Shown in pieces: positions 1 through 5,566 of a stretch of DNA of 6,180 nucleotides. Numbering within the stretch: the stretch's first letter is position 1; every line of letters begins with the position of its first letter. The stretch spans positions 1 to 6,180 of the forward strand of contig JAOUEK010000135.1 of assembly GCA_029858755.1 (NCBI GenBank), read 5' to 3'. This stretch comes from Thermoleophilia bacterium (GTDB lineage Bacteria > Actinomycetota > Thermoleophilia > Gaiellales > Gaiellaceae). Made by a program: the position numbers and the translations under genes. Below the pieces are notes generated by a model. The model did not search any database. It was not told the DNA's origin and worked only from the letters and a program-made list of their open reading frames with translations.

Positions 1-2
1 AC

Positions 3-578
3 GACCCTGTCGACTTCACGCCGCCCCCGTACCTCCCAGCCCGTGAGGCGCGGATCGTCGACCGCGGAGGCTGGAAGCTGGACAACGGCCTCTGCCCCGG
101 CACACGGCTCGTGGCGTTCTTCGACGGGCGAGTCCCGGGAGAGGAGGCGCGCTGCTACGCGAACGAGGTGATCGTGCCGGCCGTCTCGCACGTCACGGTC
201 GGCATGGCGCGCGGGCTGCTGAATGCGAAGCCGCTCACCGCCGAGGTGATCGGCGTGCCGGCACCCGTCGGGAAGCGACCGGAGATCGTCGTGCGCCAGG
301 AGCCACGAGCCGGTGCCTTCCTCTCCTCCGGCTCCGCCGTCCGCCTGTGGGTGACCCGCGCGGATCCCCGCTACGGCCTCCTCCCCAACCTCGTCGGCTC
401 GTCGCTGCTCGACGCCCGTACGCAGTTGCGTCGGGTCAAGATCACGCCCCGCGTGACGTACGCCTCGGGCCTTCCGGGTACGGTGATCCGCCAGAAGCCG
501 GACGCAGGGGTGGCCGCCGGCCCGAAGCTCCGGGTCACGCTCGTCGTGGGGCGCGCGAAACCCACGCCGAGCCCCTGA
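3..578 (+). CDS. PASTA-repeat protein, C-terminal part (probable class A penicillin-binding protein), 5' end outside window
   Basis: The frame is open from the window edge to TGA at 576-578, giving 191 visible residues, so the GTG at 111 is probably internal. Two PASTA-like repeats are visible, about residues 56-118 and 126-183 of the visible part. Each starts with a VPxV/LPNLVG-type strand, followed by a helix (VGMARGLL; LDARTQL) and a closing strand after a QxPxAG turn (RQEPRAG; RQKPDAG). PASTA modules lie outside the cell on transpeptidases and Ser/Thr kinases and bind peptidoglycan or muropeptides. The segment before them carries a CPGTRLVAFF stretch and two cysteines (31 and 51), which fits the linker after a transpeptidase domain better than a kinase, but the catalytic part is not in view. 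The tail is Pro/Thr/Ser-rich (KPTPSP). The last 44 bp overlap the end of the convergent glycosylase gene. PASTA identity is secure; penicillin-binding protein is an inference. Confidence 0.75.
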   Translation, partial: DPVDFTPPPYLPAREARIVDRGGWKLDNGLCPGTRLVAFFDGRVPGEEARCYANEVIVPAVSHVTVGMARGLLNAKPLTAEVIGVPAPVGKRPEIVVRQEPRAGAFLSSGSAVRLWVTRADPRYGLLPNLVGSSLLDARTQLRRVKITPRVTYASGLPGTVIRQKPDAGVAAGPKLRVTLVVGRAKPTPSP

Positions 579-1098
579 CCACGAAGCGCCACGGCGTCTC
601 CGTCGCGCTGCTGATCCCGATCCTGGGGGTCGCCGCGACGGCCACCGGCGCAGGCGGCGGCTGCAGGGTGAACGGTGGAGCGTCCAGCGGGGCACCGTCG
701 TGCTCGCGGGTGAGGCCGAGCGCCTGCGCGACGCGGCCCGGCCCGGAGCAGAGCAGGCGTCGATCGTCGACGCCGCGTCGCTCCACCATGCGCCCGAGCC
801 CGTGCGTCGGCTCGATCGCACGCAGGAGCACCCCGGCGCCGACCCCGGGCTCGTCGCAGACGACGTTCGCGCACCAGTGGATCCCGTAGGAGCGGTACAC
901 GTAGAGGTGCCCCGGCGCACCGAACATCGACGCGTTCCTCGCAGTCGGGCCACGGTACGCGTGACTCGCAGCATCGTCCTGCGTGTAGGCCTCGACCTCG
1001 ACGATCCGGCCGCCGACGCCGTCGACGAGCAGCGTCCACCCGAGCAGGAGCGGCGCCGCCTGCGGTGACGGCAGGGCGACGACGTCGCCGAAGCTCAC
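535..1098 (-). CDS. mpg: DNA-3-methyladenine / alkyladenine glycosylase (AAG/MPG family)
   Basis: A base-excision repair enzyme that flips out alkylated or deaminated purines (3-methyladenine, hypoxanthine) and cleaves the N-glycosidic bond. The 187-residue product spans the usual bacterial AAG fold. GGRIVEVEAY at 29-38 holds the catalytic glutamate (E36, equivalent to human E125) and Y38. H46 in ASHAYRG matches human H136 and forms the base pocket. RNASMF (54-59) and LYVYRSYG (65-72) follow, with Y71 corresponding to the intercalating human Y162, and N78 to N169. CSGPGRVAQALG is the typical central motif, and TPRIGIS with a C-terminal VSR closes the fold. The GTG start at 1098 is chosen because homology begins just after it (SFGDVVALPSPQAAP) and because it overlaps the TGA of the preceding DUF370-like gene as GTGA; only a weak GAGGCG lies upstream, so translation is probably coupled. 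The 3' end overlaps the PASTA gene by 44 bp. Family assignment is strong; human equivalences are from memory of the family. Confidence 0.93.
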   Translation of the reverse strand: MSFGDVVALPSPQAAPLLLGWTLLVDGVGGRIVEVEAYTQDDAASHAYRGPTARNASMFGAPGHLYVYRSYGIHWCANVVCDEPGVGAGVLLRAIEPTHGLGRMVERRGVDDRRLLCSGPGRVAQALGLTREHDGAPLDAPPFTLQPPPAPVAVAATPRIGISSATETPWRFVVRGSAWVSRAPRRA

Positions 1099-1358
1099 GT
1101 CGCGTCGGTCGGCGCCTCGTCGAAGAGCTGCGGGTGCCGCAGCACCGGTCGGCGCGACCTGCCGCGCTTCGGCGCCTCGACCGCTTCGGCCATCTCCTCC
1201 AGGATCGACTCCTGGGTTCGCGAGGCGACGATCGGCTCGACGATGCCCTCCACCCACACGAGCGTCCGCCGCCCGCTGCCGCGCTCGTTCCCGGTGATCG
1301 GCTCGAGCGCGTAGATGCGGTCGGCGCGCGCGTACTTGCCGAAGCCCAGGAACACCAT
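1095..1358 (-). CDS. small RemA/DUF370-like protein, possible DNA-binding regulator
   Basis: An 87-residue protein aligning in two blocks with Bacillus RemA as I remember it. The first is FLGFGKYARADRIYAL (3-18), like RemA IGFGNIISANRMISI, with R14 at the place of RemA R18. The second is GRRTLVWVEG through SRTQESIL (29-53), like RemA GRRTRAVVIM through SAVQPETV, with R30-R31 at RemA R50-R51. Between the blocks it has about 8 residues where RemA has about 24. RemA proteins form oligomeric rings that bind DNA and regulate matrix genes; whether this relative does so is inference. The tail (61-87) is basic, then acidic, and unmatched. Start choice: ATG at 1358 begins the homology; an in-frame GTG at 1373 adds five residues and sits exactly where a -10-like CATACT (1385-1380) would start a leaderless transcript. 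It is first in a two-gene unit whose second gene is the glycosylase. It is not in the usual remA-gmk neighbourhood, so it may be a paralogue or a separate family. Confidence 0.65.
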   Translation of the reverse strand: MVFLGFGKYARADRIYALEPITGNERGSGRRTLVWVEGIVEPIVASRTQESILEEMAEAVEAPKRGRSRRPVLRHPQLFDEAPTDAT

Positions 1359-1379
1359 GCCCGCGGTACCCACACCGGG

Positions 1380-1385
1380 AGTATG
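1380..1385 (-). promoter_or_regulatory. candidate -10 element for the DUF370-like/glycosylase unit
   Basis: Read on the minus strand the hexamer is CATACT, matching TATAAT at four of six positions. It lies in the divergent spacer between the DUF370-like gene and the DUF427 gene, and occupies -12 to -7 relative to the GTG at 1373. No TTGACA-like -35 is obvious. This is a pattern match only. Confidence 0.35.
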
Positions 1386-1432
1386 ACGCCGCCGTGCGAC
1401 GCGGGGAGCCGCGCTCCAGGCACGATGGGCGC

Positions 1433-1897
1433 ATGGCCGAGTCGGTGTGGGATTACCCGCGGCCGCCGCGCGTCGAGGCGGCGGGGCGCCGGATCCGTGT
1501 CGTGCTCGACCGCCGGACGATCGCCGACACGACCGCCGCGTGCCGCGTGCTGGAGACGAGTCATCCACCCGTCTACTACGTTCCCAGGACGGACGTCAGC
1601 GCCGGCCTGACGCCCTCGGCGCGCCGAGGCTCGCTGTGCGAGTGGAAGGGCGCCGCCCGGTACTGGGACGTCTCGGTCGGCGGGCGCGTGGTCGAGGGTG
1701 CCGCCTGGGGCTACCCCGACCCGTCTCCCGGGTACGAGTCGCTCCGTGACACCCTCGCCTTCTACCCGGCCTTGATGGACGAGTGCTGGGTCGACGAGGA
1801 GCGCGCGACGCCGCAGCCGGGAGGCTTCTACGGCGGCTGGGTCACCTCCGACCTGATCGGGCCCTTCAAGGGCGGCCCGGGCACATCCGGCTGGTGA
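1433..1897 (+). CDS. DUF427 domain protein
   Basis: A 154-residue single-domain protein that matches DUF427 along its whole length. It has the N-terminal SVWDYPRPPRVE (4-15), RTIADT (28-33), VLETSHPPVYYVP (39-51), the strongly conserved CEWKG (69-73), AAWGYPDPSPGY (90-101), AFYP (109-112), CWVDEE (118-123) and the closing PQPGGFYGGWVT plus GPFKGGPGTSGW (128-154). No signal peptide or membrane segment is present, so it is cytosolic. The family is common in actinobacteria and fungi, and its biochemical role is not established as far as I know. ATG at 1433 is chosen because it gives the canonical N-terminus; a GTG at 1394 would add 13 unmatched residues and run into the divergent promoter spacer. 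The SD is weak (GGG about 6 nt upstream). The DUF370-like gene is divergent, and the transporter starts 61 bp downstream on the same strand, so co-transcription is possible but unproven. Confidence 0.92.
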   Translation: MAESVWDYPRPPRVEAAGRRIRVVLDRRTIADTTAACRVLETSHPPVYYVPRTDVSAGLTPSARRGSLCEWKGAARYWDVSVGGRVVEGAAWGYPDPSPGYESLRDTLAFYPALMDECWVDEERATPQPGGFYGGWVTSDLIGPFKGGPGTSGW

Positions 1898-1902
1898 CCG
1901 AC

Positions 1903-1934
1903 GCCGGATCCGCGGCCTCGCGGATGCCGGATCC
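1903..1934 (+). repeat. hairpin and direct repeat after the DUF427 gene (possible weak terminator or operator)
   Basis: Within the 61-bp gap after the DUF427 stop, ATCCGCG (1908-1914) and CGCGGAT (1919-1925) form a perfect 7-bp inverted repeat around the loop GCCT. GCCGGATCC also occurs twice as a perfect 9-bp direct repeat (1903-1911 and 1926-1934), and each copy contains the palindrome GGATCC. There is no T-run after the hairpin, so a classical intrinsic terminator is not supported. It could be a T-less terminator, an operator for the transporter gene just downstream, or chance in GC-rich DNA. Confidence 0.4.
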
Positions 1935-1946
1935 CTCTGCGACGGA

Positions 1947-1952
1947 TACGTT
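1947..1952 (+). promoter_or_regulatory. candidate -10 element for the transporter gene
   Basis: TACGTT fits the TAnnnT core of actinobacterial -10 boxes. It ends six bases before the ATG at 1959, so it sits exactly at -12 to -7 if transcription starts at the A of the start codon. No SD sequence lies between it and the ATG, which fits a leaderless message. No clear -35 is present. Pattern evidence only. Confidence 0.35.
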
Positions 1953-1958
1953 CGCAGC

Positions 1959-3437
1959 ATGGGCGACGGAACCGGGCAGCCGGCCGGCGCACACGGCGGC
2001 GTTCGCGCGACGCGGCTCCCGCTTCGTGCCAAGGCCCTGTTCGCGTGCTCGAGCTTCGGCGGCGAGGCGCTGACGCAGAGCAGGAGCCTCTGGCTCCTCT
2101 TCTTCTACACGGAGGCGACCGACGTGCTCTCCCCGCTCGCCGTCGGCGCGATCATCACGGTCGCGCGGCTCGTGGAGACCGTCGACGACGGGCTGATCGG
2201 CTACTGGAGCGACCGGACGCACTCGCGTTTCGGTCGGCGGTTCCCGTTCATCCTCGCCGCGACGCCGTTCGTGGCGCTGTTCTCGGTGCTCCTGTTCACG
2301 CCGCCGACGTCGAGCGCGGCCGCAGCGGGCGCGTACCTCTTCATCATGCTCGAGCTCTACTTCGTGTCGTCGACGATCTCCGGAGGCCCCTACGAGGCGC
2401 TGCTCCCCGAGATCGCGAAGACGAGCGACGACCGCGTCTCGATCACCGGGATGAAGGTCTACTTCGGGGCCGCCGGCGCCGGCTTCGGGCTGGTCGCGAG
2501 CGGCCTGCTCAAGGACGCCTTCGGCTTCGCCGCGATGGCTGCCGTGTTCGCGATCGTCCTGCTGACGCTCCGCTATGCCGGTGTCGCGGGGGTCTGGAGC
2601 CACGCGAGCCGTACCGTGCCGCCGGCGGACATCCCGCTCGTGACCGCGCTGCGCACGACGTTCAGCAACCGGGCGTTCATCGCCTTCCTGCCCACGTTCG
2701 CGCTGTTCCAGCTCGCCTTCCAGATGCTCACCGGGCTGCTTCCCTTCTACGCGAAGGCCGTGCTCGGCGTCGTCGATGCGCCCGACACCTTCCACGAGAT
2801 CCCCGGCGCGCTCTCGGAGAAGTGGGTGGGTGACGGCCAGCCTGGCCTTTCCGTCGGGCAGTGGGTGTCCATCCTCACCGCGTCGGCGTTCGTCGCCGCG
2901 GCGGCCATGATCCCCCTGGCGCAACGGTACGGGCGCAGGACCTCGAAGCGTCGTGCGTATCGCGTGTCGATGCTCACCGCCGCCGTCGCCTTCCCGCTCG
3001 TCGCGGTGGCCGGGCTCCTCCCCTGGATCCCGGGGTGGCTGCAGATCCTCGTCGCGATGATGCTCGTCGGCCTGCCGATCTCCGGGAACTACCTCTTCCC
3101 CGCTCCGCTGACCGCAGACATCGTCGACGACGACAGCCTGAACACGGGGATGCGGCGCGAGGCGACGTACTTCGGCGCCCAGAACTTCGTGGAGAAGACG
3201 ACGTCGGCGTTCACGCCGCTGCTCCTGGCGCTCCTGCTCTCGCTCGGCAGCACGAGCCAGGATCAGACCGGGATCCGCCTGGTGGGGCCGGTTGCGGGCG
3301 TGCTGGTGCTCGTGGCGTGGCTGTCGTTCCGCCGGTACGACCTCCCGGACGACGTGCTCGCAGAGCGCGGGCGGCAAGCGGGTGACCCGCCCTCGTCGGC
3401 CACGGACCGACCGGCAGGCGAGCACGGCCCGCACTGA
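1959..3437 (+). CDS. MFS transporter, GPH (glycoside-pentoside-hexuronide:cation symporter) family
   Basis: A 492-residue polytopic membrane protein with about 12 hydrophobic segments and no signal peptide. The family motif after helix 2, GYWSDRTHSRFGRR (81-94), is clear, as are GGPYEALLPEI (142-152) after helix 4 and the C-half motif around DDDSLNTGMRREATYFGAQNF (390-410). GPH carriers import sugars or related solutes with Na+ or H+. By alignment from memory with MelB, E73 and D77 fall at the helix-2 cation-site positions D55 and D59, so both acids are kept but one is Glu. An unusual polar loop at about 271-300 separates two helices in the C-terminal half. The last 30 or so residues are a hydrophilic Gly/Pro-rich tail. 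Substrate cannot be told. The sugar-type aminotransferase follows 36 bp downstream on the same strand, but no glycoside hydrolase or sugar catabolic gene is adjacent. ATG at 1959 is kept; it lacks an SD sequence. Confidence 0.88.
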   Translation: MGDGTGQPAGAHGGVRATRLPLRAKALFACSSFGGEALTQSRSLWLLFFYTEATDVLSPLAVGAIITVARLVETVDDGLIGYWSDRTHSRFGRRFPFILAATPFVALFSVLLFTPPTSSAAAAGAYLFIMLELYFVSSTISGGPYEALLPEIAKTSDDRVSITGMKVYFGAAGAGFGLVASGLLKDAFGFAAMAAVFAIVLLTLRYAGVAGVWSHASRTVPPADIPLVTALRTTFSNRAFIAFLPTFALFQLAFQMLTGLLPFYAKAVLGVVDAPDTFHEIPGALSEKWVGDGQPGLSVGQWVSILTASAFVAAAAMIPLAQRYGRRTSKRRAYRVSMLTAAVAFPLVAVAGLLPWIPGWLQILVAMMLVGLPISGNYLFPAPLTADIVDDDSLNTGMRREATYFGAQNFVEKTTSAFTPLLLALLLSLGSTSQDQTGIRLVGPVAGVLVLVAWLSFRRYDLPDDVLAERGRQAGDPPSSATDRPAGEHGPH

Positions 3438-3464
3438 CGGGCCATCGGCCGGGCGCGCTACGCT
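3434..3464 (+). promoter_or_regulatory. candidate promoter for the aminotransferase gene
   Basis: CTGACG (3434-3439, overlapping the transporter stop codon) resembles a -35 TTGAC box, and TACGCT (3459-3464) fits TAnnnT, with 19 bp between. Transcription would begin within a few bases of the ATG at 3474, giving a leader of about 3 nt or none. The -10 is embedded in GCGCG (3453-3457) and CGCGC (3465-3469), a 5-bp inverted repeat. No SD sequence precedes the ATG. Confidence 0.35.
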
Positions 3465-3473
3465 CGCGCTCCG

Positions 3474-4598
3474 ATGACCCGCATCTACCTCTCTCCCCCT
3501 CATCCCTCGGGCCGCGAGCTCGAGCTCGTCGCGGACGCCATCGCCTCGAACTGGCTCGCGCCGCTCGGCCCGCACGTGGACGCGTTCGAGCGCGAGCTCG
3601 GAGCGCTGATCGACGTCCCACACGTGCTCGCGCTGTCGAGCGGCACGGCTGCGCTCCACCTGGCGCTGACCGTGCTCGGCGTCGGGCCCGGCGACGAGGT
3701 CGCCTGCTCGAACCTGACCTTTGCCGCGAGCGTCAACGCGATCGTGTACACGGGCGCGACGCCGGTGCTGGTCGACTGCGATGCGACGTGGACGATCGAC
3801 CCCGGCCTGCTCGACGACGCGCTCGGCGACCGTCGCCGCAGGGGGGCCGTGGTGCGCGCCGTCGTCGCCGTCGATCTCTACGGACAGTGCTGCGACTACC
3901 GGGCGCTGCGGGAGGTGTGCGAACGGCACGAGGTGGCGCTCGTCCAGGACGCCGCGGAGTCGCTCGGCGCCACGTACGAGGGCGAGGCCGCGGGGCGCCA
4001 GGGCGACCTCTCGGCGCTCTCGTTCAACGGCAACAAGATCGTGACCACGAGCGGCGGCGGCGCGCTCGCCTCCGGCCACGCCGACCTGCTCGCGCACGCC
4101 CGCAAGCTCTCCACCCAGGCCCGTGAGCCGGCGCCGCACTACGAGCATGCCGAGATCGGCTTCAACTACCGCCTCAGCAACGTGCTCGCGGCGCTCGGCC
4201 GCGCGCAGCTCGAGGTGCTCGCCGACCGCGTGGCGGCGCGGCGGGAGATCAACGAGCGGTACCGGTCGCTGCTCCGCGGAGAGCCGGGCGTCGCGTTCAT
4301 GCCGGAGGCGCCCTACGGGACGAGCAACCACTGGCTGACGTGCGTCACGATCGACCCGGAGGCGTTCGGCGCCGACCGCGAGCAGGTGCGCCTGGCGCTC
4401 GAGGACGAGGACATCGAGGCGAGACCGGTGTGGAAGCCCATGCACCTGCAGCCCGTCTTCTCCGAGCTGCGGTGCTACGGCGGCGAGGCGTCGGCGACCC
4501 TCTTCGACCGGGGGCTCTGCCTCCCCAGCGGCTCCGCGCTGACGGCCGCCGACCAGCAGCGGATCGTGGACGTGCTGCGCTCGGCCGCGACGCGCTGA
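3474..4598 (+). CDS. DegT/DnrJ/EryC1/StrS-family PLP-dependent sugar aminotransferase (EpsN/PglE-like)
   Basis: A 374-residue fold-type I aminotransferase of the usual family length. The N-terminus IYLSPPHPSGRE, then NWLAPLGPHVDAFE (26-39), closely resembles Bacillus EpsN and the PglE group. These transfer an amino group from glutamate to C4 of a UDP-4-keto-6-deoxy-HexNAc in making bacillosamine-type sugars for glycans or exopolysaccharide. SGTAA (56-60) contacts the PLP phosphate, D159 in QDAAESLG pairs with the pyridine nitrogen, and K188 in SFNGNKIVTTSGGG is the Schiff-base lysine. QAREPAPHYEHAEIGFNYRLSN (215-236) and IEARPVWKPMH (314-324) are the substrate-site motifs seen in EpsN. All catalytic residues are present, so the enzyme is probably active. 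It is cytosolic. No dehydratase, acetyltransferase or glycosyltransferase lies nearby, so the pathway partner is outside the window. Its stop lies 1 bp from the stop of the convergent ilvE gene. The exact sugar substrate is uncertain. Confidence 0.93.
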   Translation: MTRIYLSPPHPSGRELELVADAIASNWLAPLGPHVDAFERELGALIDVPHVLALSSGTAALHLALTVLGVGPGDEVACSNLTFAASVNAIVYTGATPVLVDCDATWTIDPGLLDDALGDRRRRGAVVRAVVAVDLYGQCCDYRALREVCERHEVALVQDAAESLGATYEGEAAGRQGDLSALSFNGNKIVTTSGGGALASGHADLLAHARKLSTQAREPAPHYEHAEIGFNYRLSNVLAALGRAQLEVLADRVAARREINERYRSLLRGEPGVAFMPEAPYGTSNHWLTCVTIDPEAFGADREQVRLALEDEDIEARPVWKPMHLQPVFSELRCYGGEASATLFDRGLCLPSGSALTAADQQRIVDVLRSAATR

Positions 4599-4599
4599 G

Positions 4600-5526
4600 T
4601 CAGGCGCTCGCCTGCGCCAGCTCGACCACGTCGAGCCAGTGGCTCCACCGCTCGCTGCGGCCGTTCACCGTGTCCAGGTAGTGCTGCTGCAGCTCGAGCG
4701 TCACCGGACCGACGCCGATCTCGACGTCGTCGACGGCGCGTACGGGGGTCACCTCGGCGGCGGTGCCCGTCATGAACACCTCGTCCGCCAGCATCAGGTC
4801 GGCACGGATCAGGTCGGTCTCCTCCACGACGTAGCCGAGGTCGTGTGCGATCTGGATCACCGAGTCACGGGTGATCCCCGGGAGGATCGAGGTCGACAGT
4901 GGCGGCGTGAGGATGCGCCCGTCCTTGACGACGAAGATGTTCTCGCCGGGCCCGTCGGCAACCGTGCCGGTGTCGGTGAGCATGATGCCCTCGTCGTAGC
5001 CCGCCCGCTGGGCCTCCGTCGTCGCCAGCATCGAGTTGAGGTAGATCCCCGTCGCCTTCGCGACGTGCGGGATCACGTTCGCGCCCACCCGCTTCCAGGA
5101 GGAGATCTTCGCCGTGATCCCGTTGCGCAGCCCCTCCTCGCCGAGGTAGGCGCCCCACGGCCAGCTCATGATCACCGTCTCCACCGGGTTGCCGCGTGTG
5201 TGCACGCCGAGCGACCCGTACCCGAAGAACGCGATCGGTCGCAGGTAGCACGCCGGGAGACCGTTGACCCGCACGAGGTCGTGCGTCGCCTGACGCAGCT
5301 CGTCGACCGTGTAGGGCAGCTCCATGTAGAGGAGCCGAGCGGAGTCGTGCAGCCGTTGCAGGTGCTCCGCGAGCCGGAACACGGCCGGCCCCTTCGGGGT
5401 CTCGTAACAACGGATCCCCTCGAACACGCCGGTCCCGTAGTGCAGGCCGTGCACCCCGACGTGAACCGTGGCGTCGGCCCAGTCGACCAGCTCGCCGTTC
5501 ATCCAGATCTTGTCGGTCTGTTCCAT
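4600..5526 (-). CDS. ilvE: branched-chain amino acid aminotransferase (fold-type IV PLP enzyme)
   Basis: Reversibly transfers the amino group between glutamate and the 2-keto acids of leucine, isoleucine and valine, the last step of their biosynthesis. The 308 residues match the family length (E. coli IlvE is 309). Visible landmarks: WMNGELVDW near the N-terminus, HGLHYGTGVFEGIRCYET (26-43), RLAEHLQRLHDSA (51-63), RVGANVIPHVAKATGIYLNS (146-165) with the PLP lysine K157, DGPGENIF (191-198) with E195 for the pyridine nitrogen, LPGITRDSV (215-223), and the phosphate-binding GTAAEVTPV (254-262) after DEVFMT. ATG at 5526 gives the canonical start and has a strong SD (GGAGGAG, 9-nt spacer). It is the last gene of a minus-strand run behind the YbaK-like gene, with 40 bp between. 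No ilvB, ilvC, ilvD or leu genes are in view, so it is separated from the rest of the pathway here. A D-amino acid or aminodeoxychorismate-type relative is much less likely given the IlvE-type motifs. Confidence 0.95.
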   Translation of the reverse strand: MEQTDKIWMNGELVDWADATVHVGVHGLHYGTGVFEGIRCYETPKGPAVFRLAEHLQRLHDSARLLYMELPYTVDELRQATHDLVRVNGLPACYLRPIAFFGYGSLGVHTRGNPVETVIMSWPWGAYLGEEGLRNGITAKISSWKRVGANVIPHVAKATGIYLNSMLATTEAQRAGYDEGIMLTDTGTVADGPGENIFVVKDGRILTPPLSTSILPGITRDSVIQIAHDLGYVVEETDLIRADLMLADEVFMTGTAAEVTPVRAVDDVEIGVGPVTLELQQHYLDTVNGRSERWSHWLDVVELAQASA

Positions 5527-5535
5527 CGGGGCCTG

Positions 5536-5542
5536 CTCCTCC
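5536..5542 (-). promoter_or_regulatory. ilvE: strong Shine-Dalgarno site of ilvE
   Basis: On the minus strand the site reads GGAGGAG and lies 9 nt before the ATG at 5526. It is the only strong ribosome binding site in the window and fixes the ilvE start. Its presence at an operon-internal gene contrasts with its absence at the apparent first genes of transcription units. Confidence 0.8.
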
Positions 5543-5566
5543 GGTCGCGGACGCGTCCCCGGAAGA

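Noticed and set aside
535..1434. Long version (299 residues) of the glycosylase starting at 1434
   Set aside because: The extra N-terminus has no AAG similarity and is the out-of-frame reading of the DUF370-like gene. The GTG at 1098 fits family length and the stop-start overlap.
1095..1568. Long version (157 residues) of the DUF370-like protein starting at 1568
   Set aside because: The added part is an Arg/Pro-rich antisense reading of the DUF427 gene; family similarity begins only at the ATG at 1358.
371..2032. A 553-codon minus-strand open frame crossing the PASTA, glycosylase, DUF370-like and DUF427 genes
   Set aside because: It is Arg/Pro/Ala-rich without recognisable domains and contradicts four genes with clear family motifs.
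3453..3469. GCGCG/CGCGC inverted repeat before the aminotransferase gene as a terminator of the transporter
   Set aside because: The stem is only 5 bp with a 7-nt loop and no T-run, and the motif is common by chance in such GC-rich DNA; the -10-like reading of its centre is at least as good.
1866..4445. An 859-codon open frame on the minus strand, opposite the transporter and aminotransferase genes
   Set aside because: The translation is low-complexity, dominated by Arg, Glu, His, Asp and Ala, with no family motif. It is the expected stop-free antisense shadow of two well-supported high-GC genes.
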